Below are positions 35,297-45,458 of a stretch of 64,000 nt of DNA, one piece after another. The DNA comes from Buxus sempervirens (lineage: Eukaryota; Streptophyta; Magnoliopsida; Buxales; Buxaceae): positions 14,668,221 through 14,732,220 of the forward strand of contig OX387192.1 of assembly GCA_947561395.2 (NCBI GenBank), read 5' to 3'. Position numbers and translations under genes: made by a program. Below the pieces are notes generated by a model that saw nothing but the letters and a program-made list of their open reading frames with translations, made no database searches and was not told the DNA's origin. How positions within the stretch are numbered: position 1 is the stretch's first letter; the number at the start of each line of letters is the position of its first letter.

Positions 35297-35452
35297 AGGT
35301 ATCCGGTATATCAGGCCGGATAACAAAGGGCTTTAAGGTATCCGGTACATGGTACCGGATACCCTAAGGCTCACGTGTATCCGGTATGAGTATCCGGATA
35401 CGGGAAAGAGTACTTGTATCCGGATTGAGTATCCGGATACAGGTAAAAGTTT
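35297..35452 (-). repeat. TATCCGGATA palindrome array in U3 of the 3' LTR
   Basis: Seven or more copies of GTATCCGGTA, GTATCCGGAT or their complements. The best is GGTATCCGGTAC (35337-35348), three bases, GTACCGGATACC (35352-35363), a perfect 12-bp inverted repeat. It is copied in the other LTR at 47509-47664. Confidence 0.8.
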
Positions 35453-35530
35453 ATTCTCTTCAAATTCTGTGCTGGCTTTCCAGGAGATAATGATTGTTGA
35501 TGATTGTTTGTGCAATTTGGGGTGTCTACA

Positions 35531-35543
35531 ACTGCCCCTCTTT
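35531..35543 (-). other. Polypurine tract of the gag-only element
   Basis: On the minus strand AAAGAGGGGCAGT abuts the 3' LTR start TGTAGACACC. This is where plus-strand DNA synthesis is primed in LTR elements. Confidence 0.7.
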
Positions 35544-35703
35544 GTGGGAGCTGCGAAGCAGTGAGCTGCAAAGAGTAGACAAGCCCAAATTGCATTCCCT
35601 TGAGCATGATTTGCTCGGTTTAATTCAATTTCTGTAGAAAACCATTTTTGAGTGGAGATTTGCCAAAAAGCCCTCACTTTAAGGGGGCATCTCTCCAAGA
35701 GTT

Positions 35704-36287
35704 CTTAAATTCCACTGAGCCCTTTGTGGCTGTGAAGTGGATTTTAAGCCCAAAAATAGGATTTTTTGAAAAACTGATTTTTTATCAAACCAAGTTGAAA
35801 ATTGAGTGGATATCATCCTTTTGACCAGCACATTTCCCAAGCTTGTTCTAAATTCCACTGAGCTCTCGTGGCTGTGAGGTGGATTTCAAGACAAGAATAG
35901 GATTTTGTGAGAAAATAGTAGAATTTTATAGCACATTCCTGTTTGCTCCTTTTTAAACCCAATGCAAAGAATTGAAAATTCCAATAATATATTCCTTTCC
36001 TTCAAGATTTATCAAAAATCGTGCAATTTTTGGGGTGTCTACAACTTCCCCTCTTTGCTGGAGTTGTAACACAATGAACAGCAAAGAATAGACACAACTC
36101 AAAATTGCACGTTTGAAAGACACCTCATTAATTGAACTTGCTTTGGTCAAACAAATGAGTGATAAAAAACATGGATTTGAAGATAGCCAATGAAACCCCT
36201 GCTGTGTATAGTCTGACGGGGTGGCGTCTCTTCCTTATCTCAGATTTTTTTGAGCTCTCGTGGCTATGAAAAGAAATCTGAGACAAG
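35704..36287 (-). repeat. Three hairpins with a shared loop in the 3' untranslated region
   Basis: Plus-strand reading: hairpin one 35704-35748 (arms CTTAAATTCCACT and AGTGGATTTTAAG), hairpin two 35842-35895 (arms CTTGTTCTAAATTCC and GGATTTCAAGACAAG), hairpin three 36234-36287 (arms CTTATCTCAGATTT and AAATCTGAGACAAG). The loops are GAGCCCTTTGTGGCTGTGA, GAGCTCTCGTGGCTGTGA and GAGCTCTCGTGGCTATGA. Confidence 0.7.
36015..36095 (-). repeat. Second copy of the LTR-end / polypurine-tract segment
   Basis: TGGGGTGTCTACAACTTCCC (from about 36028) repeats the true junction at 35517-35540 about 510 bases farther inside, followed by the same hairpin plan (CTTTGCTG pairing with CAGCAAAG; at the true site CTCTTTG pairs with CAAAGAG). 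Confidence 0.7.
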
Positions 36288-38994
36288 CAAATTTTGAAAA
36301 CAATGTGAATTTAAAATTGACCTCTGCAAACTCAATTGCTTTTGATGTTTTTCAACAATAAGGAAGGAAATATTTTATTGAATTTTCCTGATTCATTTTC
36401 TTATTTGATTTACCTGGGTGCATTTGATGCCCAAACCTGTGCTTGAATATTCTGCAACTTGCTTTTGCTTCTTCCTCTTCTTGCTCTCTCAATAAGGATG
36501 TATGTGCCATTGCTGCCCATAGCCTGCCTTTATGCTTCTCAACTGCCCAAGTGACTGCCTCTTCTTGATTGATGGATTTGAAAATCATGATCTGTTGATC
36601 TAACCTCATGCCCTTACCACCCATGACCTCTCATTCATGCCTTCTTACTGCTCCAGTAAAATCCTTCCTCAGAATTGGAAACCTTTGTTTGAAGGAGAAA
36701 ACATGCAACTGCTTCTTTTTTTTTTTCAAATCCAAAGACTAAGGCCTGATTGCTTCCTCCAGATGCTGTAATTTATTTCAATGAAAACCCAAAGGGAAAA
36801 ATACTGAGCATGCCCCGGCTTTGATTGCTTGAAGAAATATTTGCCCCTCAGCAGAGATAATCCTCTTTTTTTTCTTTTTCTCTTTTTTCTCTTTTTTTTT
36901 CTTTCTTTTTTTTTTTTATTTTTTAACCTTCGCAAAAAGAAACCCTTATAAAGGAATGCAAAATAACAAAATAGGTTTTATACTAGTGGCCTCAGAATTC
37001 TCTAATGCTTGCAAAACCAATGTTTTTATGAAAAGACATAAATGCTCATCATAGGCCAAAAATATATTTTTTTGCTTTTTTTGTGTTTTTTTTTTTTTTT
37101 TGAAAAATGATCCAATCACTTATTATCATATAGTCCAAAAGAATTAAAATCAAGTTGAATAATGAGAAGATTATTTCAGAAAATGAAGAAAGACCAAAAT
37201 AAGCCTTCAGAACCTTTAGAATCATTCCCATGACCTTCGGCTTGTCAATTGATGCTCCAGATATGCCGACTCTTTTAATCTGACTATTTTGCCCCAGTCT
37301 AGAAAGACATTTTCCTTCATCCAATTGAAGAGCAATTGTTTCTCCATTGTATCCATGATATGAGAATTTATGATTTCAACTTCAGCAATAATTTCCTAAT
37401 GGCAATTTTGATGGCCATCAACTTGTTCACAAATGCTTTATACCATAGCTCTGATTATGTTTGCTTCAATCTTGAAAAGAAGACTTTCCTCAATCACTTG
37501 AAGAGTGAAAAAAACCACCAACTTGAGGATTTCACCTGGATCTATGCCAATTCTGGATTTTTCTCACTGACAATTTCCTTCTTGTAGATAGCTGATTATT
37601 TGCCATGTAGCCCCCTTCTAGGTTTTCACTACATTTTCTCCATTTTTCTCTTTTTGTTTTTTTTTTGTTTTTTTGTTTTTAATCCTTCATCATCAGCAGC
37701 TATGTAGTTAAAACCGCCTTAATTCAAAATTTCTTAATCAAAGAGGACTTATGGATGGGACGAAACGAAGGCTTGGTGTTTGTTTAGAAAGAAAAGGAAT
37801 AAAAGGCTCAAATACCATATGATCTAATGGGTTAACTGAAATTGCAATTTTTAAGGCATTTCTTCCCTTGGAATGAATACAAAATTGCCCCCAGTAATGA
37901 AGTTCTTCACCCACTTTGATTTCTTCATTTAAAACTTATTTCCCATTATTGAACTTCTTTTCTCATTCTTCCCTTCACAATTTTGAAGATATAGCATTTG
38001 ATGATCTGTTTTTCTTCTTTCTTCCCTCTTTTTTTTTTTTCATTTCTTTGCCCCCTTTTCTGAAAACATCTTCAAAATCCCTTTTGAACTTCAATAATTC
38101 CCCCCTTCTCTTGTCCCTTCATTCTTTTCTTTTTTATGCCTTAATAAATTTGCCCCAGTGTGGGGTTGCAATTCTCAGTTTAGGTTACTTGGAAAAATTT
38201 ATCAAGCTCAAAGGGTCTAACTAGGGATTTCAAAAATTTTGGGATATAAGAAAGAAAGGCCTCTTATCATTTTAAGAGAAATTTGAATTTTTAGACTTGA
38301 CAGAGTTGTACTACATGACTGGCTCAGGATTTTTCTTTTTCTTTTTTTTTTTTTTTTGATCACCACCACCTGGGAAGATAAAATTTCAACCATAAAACAT
38401 TCTTCTCATCGGATCAGCCTCTTAAATCGCAATCCAAATCTTTCCATATTTTCCGATGGAGAGTGCAAACTAGGAGTCATCTTCAAATGCAAAAATTTCA
38501 TCTTTCAGTTTCTTTTCCATCTGCTTTTCCTTGATGAGCAAGTGATGCGATCCTCTCTGTATTTTTATGAAATAAATCTTTGTACTTGCTGCTTTCAAGT
38601 GAAAACTTCGGGTCATCTTTGGTTCTAAAGTCTATAAGATTGGTCACTTCAAAATTTTGCAGAAATATTCTTCTCATGACACTTAAAAAGATTTGAATTT
38701 TCATATAAAATGTCTTTTTCTTCGATTTCGGTCTCAAAATTGAGCCCAATGTCGAAGTCATATTCAACTTAATGAAATTCAATGAGAGATATGACTCATA
38801 AGTAAAACAGGACCTTGTTGAAAACCTTTTTTTTTTTTTTTTTTTAGAAAAATGTTAAAGGGGAAAATCTTTTTTTTTTTTATAACAAAAATCTTAAAGG
38901 AAAACTCTCTCTTTTTTTTTTTTGAAAGAGCCTTTATTGAAATCACTTCCTGAGAACAAGGCTCCTTAGGATCCTCAGGAAATGTGCATTCTTC
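36288..38994. other. Non-coding 3' part of the gag-only element
   Basis: About 2.7 kb between the hairpin region and gag. It is rich in T runs and C/T-rich tracts (36710-36920, 37075-37105, 38020-38050, 38340-38360, 38825-38930). No protease, reverse transcriptase or integrase motif was seen in any frame. Confidence 0.65.
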
Positions 38995-41133
38995 TTAAGG
39001 GGGTTTCTTTTCAGAGAACAAGGGAATTTGAAAATTGCCCCCGTTCTCAAAGGCAAAAGCTAGCTTTTCTTTCTTTTTCAGAAAATTTCTTTCTGCTGCT
39101 GAGTGAGGCAAGTTTCTTTTTTCATGATTTGGGATGATCCCCTTCTTTGGGGTATTGTGCTCAGTTTCTGAAAGAAGTGACATTCCTTGATACGGAATCT
39201 GGATAGCAGCCCAGTCAATCAATGGCAGCTTAAACCTGGCCTCAATCTTTTCTTTTGATTCTTCTTCTTTCTTTTCCTGGGATTCTCCCTTTTCAATTGC
39301 TTCTACTTCATTTTCTTCTTGTATGAAGAGTGATTCCATACCCTTCAGACAATCATTATCATCCATACTGACTTCTTGTTCAACATCCCGTGCTAGGCCA
39401 CTTGTTTGCTCGAACTGCTCAAATGGAATTGTTTGCACCTCCTTTGCCCTTTCACCTGTCATTTCATTTTCTTTCACCTTCGGCTTAAAATCTGCCCCCG
39501 TGTGAGTCTCTTTCTCCACGTGGCCCCCTTCATCTTCTTTTTCAAAATAAACCTGGACTGTGGTACCAACCGGAGCAATAAGTTGAGAAGGGTCAAATCT
39601 TCTTTTTCCTGAAAAAATTGACCCTATTGCATTTGAGCTGCTTGCCCCATTGTTGCTGTTGGGAGGAGGAGTGGGTATGACTGAATTGAATGATAGAGAG
39701 TTATTATCCAGCAAATCCTGAATTGCATGCTTTAGGGCCAAGCAACGATCTGTGGTATGCCCTGGAGTGCTCATATGATACTCACAGATTGCAGATGGAT
39801 CATAACCCTTCCCCTTGCTTGCATGAGGATTTGGCAACCTCAAAGTCACATAACCCTTTTCAAGTAGGGTAGGCAAAAGTTCAGATGGTCTCATAGGCAG
39901 TTTTGAAAACTCCCTTCTCTTCCTTACTTCTGTTTCCTCCTTCACAGGCTGTGCAGAAGGGACATTAATTTGGATAGGCAGCAAAGGAACTGGATGGGCA
40001 TTGATTTGAACGGGTCCCTTGGGAAGCTGCACCATATTCACTTCTGCTTCTCTCCTTTCCTCTGATTTTCTCTTTCCATTACCATTTCCCTTGTTATGAG
40101 TGGAGTCTTGTTGACTGATCATGGTGGAATAATCAATTATCTTGCCAGATTTGATCCCATCCTCAATCCGGCCGGCCACTTGTACCAGGGCAGAAAAATT
40201 GGTGGTGATCTGACCCACCAGGTGATTGTAGAAGGGCTGCCCCAGCGTACCCATGAATGTTGAGATCATTTCAGGTTCCAGTATAGGCGGCCTGACCTGA
40301 GAGGCAGCCTCTCTCCACCTCTTGGCGTACTGTCATACCGGCTCATCTTTCCCTTTGGTCATCCTCATCATGTCGTACCGGTCCGGCACAATCTCAGAGT
40401 TGAATTTGTATTGGTCTAAGAAGGTGTCTGCCAGGTCCTTCCATCCTCTAATCTTCCCATGATCAACTGTGGCAAACCACCTCAAGGCCGATCCTGTCAA
40501 ACTCCTCTGGAAGAGTTGAATCAGTATGCCATCATCCCGACCAAACTGGCACAAAGCCCCGCAGTATAGTTTCAAATGGCTCATAGGGCAGCCTGTGCCG
40601 TCGAACTTGTCGAAGTCCGGGCACTTGAACTTGGCTGGTAGACATACATTAGGATACATGCACAGATCCTCGAAGTTGGTGCCTCCATGGCTGCTTCCCC
40701 CTTTCACTTCCTTCAGCTCTGCCTGGATCCTTTCTATCTTGAGCAGCATCTTCTTTTCCATCTCATCTCGGGCCTTTTCTTTCTCCAGCTCTTTATCAGA
40801 CTCTGCTGTATTTTCCCTGATCAGAATGGGTTCAGGGACTGGTTCAGAAATGGGCTCGGGCATGGGCTGAGCCGGAGGCGGCATGTAGGCCTGAGGTGGT
40901 GGTGCCTGATGGGAGGTAGAGGCTTGGTTTTGAGCTTGGGCCTGCTGGGTTTGAGCCGCCAGTAGGTCTCCCAGCATCTTGGCCAGACCAGCCACTTGCT
41001 CCTGCAGCTGAGCAAAGTCTTGAGCGGGTACGGTGGCTTGGGCTTGGTTCTCTTCAGTGTTCATAGCTCTGGCTTTGGATATGGTCACGGGAGCAATGAT
41101 TGCAAATAAGTGTACCTGAGTAAGGAAAAACAA
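38995..41133 (-). pseudogene. gag region of the young Ty3/gypsy element
   Basis: Coiled Gln-rich N-terminus (AQLQEQVAGLAKMLGDLLAA), Pro-rich linker, gag core (FEDLCMYPNVCLPAKFKCPD, LTGSALRWFATVDHGKIRGW), then a knuckle-like CEYHMSTPGHTTDRCLALKH and an acidic Glu/Lys-rich tail. It matches the left element's gag closely but ends without the protease block. It is nearly whole, with about one break. Gag would form particles that could package related RNAs; that is inference from the family. Confidence 0.85.
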
Positions 41134-41280
41134 AGAAACATGTCAGCTCCCATTTAATCTGAGTCACACATCTATAAATGTAGATAAGTGGGTTAAGTGA
41201 ACACAAGTCCGGATTTATTTGTTTTTTTTTCTATATTTTTCCATTTTTTGTTTTGTTTTTTTTTTATTGTTGGAATATTT

Positions 41281-42138
41281 AGGGCTTCCAAAGGTCCCAA
41301 AGAATGAGAAATGTCTAAAATTCAGAGGCTTTTAGACGGCCCAAAGGATACGTGTCTATAATTCAGAGGCTTATAGACGGCCCAAAAAATTGTGTCTAAA
41401 ATTCAGAGGCTTTTAGACGGCCCAAAGGATATGTGTCTAAAATTCAGAGGCTTTTAGATGGCCCAAAAAGGTTGTGTTTAAAATTCAGAGGCTTTTAGAT
41501 GGCCCAAAAAGGTTGTGTCTAAAATTCAGAGGCTTTTAGACGGCCCAAAGAAATAATTTGTCTAAAATTCAGAGGCTTTTAGACGGCCCAAAAAGGTTGT
41601 GTCTAAAATTTAGAGGCTTTTAGATGGCCCAAAAAGGTTGTGTCTAAAATTCAGAGGCTTTTAGACGGCCCAAAGGATATGTGTCTATAATTCAGAGGCT
41701 TATAGACGGCCCAAAAAGGTTGATGTTTGAAATTCAGAGGCTTTCAAATGGCCCAAAAAGGTTGTGTCTAAAATTTAGAGGCTTTTAGACGGCCCAAAAA
41801 GGTTGATGTTTGAAATTCAGAGGCTTTCAAATGGCCCAAAAAGGTTGTGTCTAAAATTTAGAGGCTTTTAGACGGCCCAAAGGATATGTGTCTATAATTC
41901 AGAGGCTTATAGATGGCCCAAAGAGATGTGTGTCTATAATTCAGAGGCTTATAGACGGCTCAAAATAGGTTGATGTTTGAAATTCAGAGGCTTTCAAATG
42001 GCCCAAAAAGGTTGTGTCTAAAATTCAGAGGCTTTTAGATGGCCCAAAGGATATGTGTCTATAATTCAGAGGCTTATAGACGGCCCAAAAAAAGTTGATG
42101 TTTGAAATTCAGAGGCTTTCAAATGGCCCAAAAGTTTT
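41281..42138. repeat. 41-bp hairpin minisatellite, 20 units
   Basis: Each unit is an arm, the loop TTCAGAGGC (sometimes TTTAGAGGC), a complementary arm, then a CGGCCCAAAAAGGTTGTG-like spacer. Arm pairs are TCTAAAA/TTTTAGA in 10 units, TCTATAA/TTATAGA in 5 and TTTGAAA/TTTCAAA in 4. One unit near 41475 has TTTAAAA/TTTTAGA. Unit length is 41 to 43 bases. Confidence 0.9.
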
Positions 42139-42164
42139 TTGACTTTGAATGGTTCTCGTGACCA

Positions 42165-43470
42165 AACAAAGGTTCTTGGAATATTCTGAGGCTTCCAAAT
42201 GTCCTAATAAATTTTTGATTTGATTGATAAAAATAACCAACCAAGGTTTCTTGGAATATTCTAGGGCTTCCAAAGGTCCCACAATTTTTTTTTGATTTGA
42301 TTGATAAAAATAACCAACTAAGGTTTTCATGGAATATTCTAGGGCTTCCAAGGGTCCCAATTTTTTCTGATTTGATTGATAAAAATAACCAACCAAGGTT
42401 TTCATGGAATATTCTAGGGCTTCCAAGTGTCCCACAAATGTTTTGATTTGATTGATAAAAATAACCAACCAAGGTTTTCATGGAATATTCTAGGGCTTCC
42501 AAGGGTCCCAATTTTTTTTTTTTGATTTGATTGATAAAAATAACCAACCAAGGTTTTCATGGAATATTCTAGGGCTTCCAAGGGTCCCAATTTTTTTTTG
42601 ATTTGATTGATAAAAATAACCAACCAAGGTTTTCATGGAATATTCTAGGGCTTCCAAGGGTCCCAATTTTTTCTAATTTGATTGATAAAAATAACCAACC
42701 AAGGTTTTCATGGAATATTCTAGGGCTTCCAAGTGTCCCACAAATGTTTTGATTTGATTGATAAAAATAACCAACCAAAGGTTTTCATGGAATATTCTAG
42801 GGCTTCCAAGGGTCCCAATTTTTTCTGATTTGATTGATAAAAATAACCAACCAAGGTTTTCATGGAATGTTCTAGGGCTTCCAAGGGTCCCGATTTTTTT
42901 TTGATTTGATTGATAAAAATAACCAACCAAGGTTTTCATGGAATATTCTAGGGCTTCCAAGGGTCCCGATTTTTTCTGATTTGATTGATAAAAATAACCA
43001 ACCAAGGTTTTCATGGAATATTCTAGGGCTTCCAAGTGTCCCACAAATGTTTTGATTTGATTGATAAAAATAACCAACCAAAGGTTTTCATGGAATATTC
43101 TAGGGCTTCCAAGGGTCCCAATTTTTTCTGATTTGATTGATAAAAATAACCAACCAAGGTTTTCATGGAATATTCTAGGGCTTCCAAGGGTCCCGATTTT
43201 TTTTTGATTTGATTGATAAAAATAACCAACCAAGGTTTTCATGGAATATTCTAGGGCTTCCAAGGGTCCCGATTTTTTGATTTGATTGGTAAAAAGGAGA
43301 CCAATCAAGCGTTTTTTATGGAATATTCTAGGGCTTCCAAGGGTCCCAATTTTTGATTTGATTGGTAAAAAAGAGACCAATCAAGGGTTCATGGAATATT
43401 CTAGGGCTTCCAGAGGTCCCACTTTTTTTTTGACTTGATTGGTAAAAAGGAGACCAATCAAGGGTTTTTT
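42165..43470. repeat. 75-bp minisatellite, 17 units, two hairpins per unit
   Basis: Units run from GGAATATTCTAGGGCTTCCA through a TCCCAATTTTTT tract to TTGATTTGATTGATAAAAAT and AACCAACCAAGGTTTTCAT. Hairpin one pairs TGGAA with TTCCA. Hairpin two is TTGATTGAT with ACCAACCAA in most units and the perfect TTGATTGGT with ACCAATCAA in the last three. Homologous to 6656-7155. Confidence 0.88.
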
Positions 43471-44680
43471 TTTATTTATTTTTTCAAATTTGCTGAATTT
43501 TCTCAGTTTTCAAGTTCTAAAGTTTAACTGACACATGTTTGAGTTGAGTTGGTGTCAAAAAATATGACACCTTGGTTTCCTCTTTGATTTTCAAACTTAG
43601 GTTAAATCCTGAAAGAATATTTTATTTTATTCTTTTTTGTTTTTTTTTTCTTTGATTTTGTATTTTTGGGAACATTTCTTATGTCCTTTTCGGGGTGCCT
43701 AAGGATTATCCACAGTGTTTTAGGCATTTTATTTTGAAAATTTGGACTGAAAAGCCAATTTGTGCATTTTTTGAATGTATCCGGTATAATATTCCGGATA
43801 AGAATATGCCTTATTGTATCCGGTCACCATAACCGGATTCACGCATATGCCCTTGTATCCGGAAATATATACCGGATATGAACAGAGTTGTTTTTAACCG
43901 GCCTGAGTTGCCGGTTATTGCCGAAATGGCCCTTTTTGACTCATTTTTTCACCCGATTTGATTTTTTTCATTCCCAATTGATGTTCACCTTAATTTGACC
44001 TTCAAAACTTGCCCCAAATTGGGCTTGGACATCATACTTGCAAAATTCCCCAAATTTAAGAAAAGGACATGGCTTTACCTTGCCACCTTGTATTACCTTC
44101 ATTCAATATGGTATTCACATTATACCTTGGCCTGTAAAACATGCAAACGGCCTTTCCACAATTACACCCAATTTCCCCAAACGCCATTGTGTGCTTTTAG
44201 CCGAAAACGTGTTTCTCCACCTTCAAGCGTATGGTTTTTGGGTTTTGGCTTAATTGGCAACTTAGAACTCAAGTCTAGTGATGCCCGGAATCGAATCACA
44301 GATCCCATTGTCATCACATCATTGACTCAAATTCTAAGGTAAATGCTTTCACTTTCTCTTTCCGAAGTCACGACCTCGGTGCGCCAAGCTACACACATTC
44401 ATGGTTCAACTTCCTAATAGGTAAAGGGTAGGCTGTGCAAATTGTTTCAAGTGCTCAAGTGCAATTTTAAAATTGTGGTAACATTCATAACGTCCCAGCC
44501 CCTTGCCACTCTTTTTCGTAGCCATGCATTCAATTTCAAGCCAAGGTACAAATGACAAAGATCATGAAGCTAAATACAAGCAAGCAAGCACCAAAACAAC
44601 TAAATATGCACAAAAAATATTACATGCCCAAAAAGTGGTATACAAAACATGTTATTTGTACAAACAACAATTAAATCATG
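43471..44680. other. Middle leader of the gag-only element
   Basis: No gene. It holds T-rich sequence, the palindromic motif array at 43775-43925, and blocks shared with the left element's leader such as CGGTGCGCCAAGCTACACAC. Confidence 0.6.
43775..43925. repeat. TATCCGG / CCGGATA motif array in the leader
   Basis: Copies of GTATCCGGTATAATATTCCGGATA-like inverted pairs, TATCCGGTCACCATAACCGG and TATCCGGAAATATATACCGG. This is the same signature motif as in the element's U3 at 35297-35452. Confidence 0.75.
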
Positions 44681-45215
44681 CAAGCATGCTTGAAACCCAA
44701 AAGCATTCCTATAATTCCAGATTTCATGCTCTTTTTCATGCTCAAAGTGTACCATTTCTACCCGAATTGGAGCCTAAAATTTTAGCACTACTTGACATGG
44801 TACAAGAAAGGTTTTGATGATTTAAGCATGCTTGAAAACCCCCAAGTATACACTGAAATTTCCAGATTTTTTGTTCTTCATTTTTTGTGCTCAAATGACA
44901 TTGTTTTATGCCCAAATCCATGCCTAAAAATATAGCACCTAAATGTATTGCACAAGAGGTATTTTGTTGAGGAAAACATGCTTGACAAAGCCCAAATTGG
45001 CTACTGGATTTACAGATTTTATGTCCTTCATTTTTGGTGCTCAACATGCTTCATTCATACCCAAATCAAAGCCTAAAAATTTAATCCCTAACATATGGCA
45101 CACTAAAGGTTTGAATTGAAGGAAAACATGCTTGGGAATCCCAAAAATATACATTGAGTTGCTGGATTTTTTTTTTTATTTTCATGCTCAAAACATGGTA
45201 CTAAAACCTCCTAAA
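44680..45215. repeat. About 130-bp tandem repeat, 4 diverged units
   Basis: Each unit begins with a CATGCTTGAAAACCC-like sequence, has a CCAGATTT...TTCATGCTC middle and a CCTAAAATTTAGCAC-like end. The left element has one clear copy near 9280-9420. Confidence 0.65.
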
Positions 45216-45440
45216 ACAAGGTATACAAAAAAAAAAAACAAGTAGGCATGCCCAACAAGGTAAGGCCATAAACATAAGCATAATCTAACCATACACACAT
45301 GCCTTTATCAATGTAAAATTTAAAAGCATCCCCATCAGATTTAGAATACACCAATATACACCAATAAAGTAAACAAAATAGCAAGCATTCAAAAGTGATG
45401 AAAAAGCATGAATATACACAAAATGGCTTAAATCCACAAG

Positions 45441-45458
45441 TCCCCAGCAGAGTCGCCA
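45441..45458 (-). other. Primer-binding site of the gag-only element
   Basis: Minus strand TGGCGACTCTGCTGGGGA begins two bases from the LTR edge. It would pair with a tRNA ending in GTCGCCA. Ogre-type elements are reported to use tRNA-Arg, but I did not verify this match. Confidence 0.7.

Larger units (their letters stand above)
33250..35530 (-). repeat. 3' LTR of the gag-only element
   Basis: Nearly identical to 45461-47742. It holds a minus-strand TATA box at 35135 and a palindromic motif array at 35297-35452 upstream of it, so U3 spans roughly 35530-35110. Confidence 0.92.

Noticed and set aside
42109-43380. Several open frames with repeats of the type GYFYQSNQ / LFLSIKS
   Set aside because: Same cause: the 17-unit 75-bp array. 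Different frames give different repeat proteins, so none is a gene.
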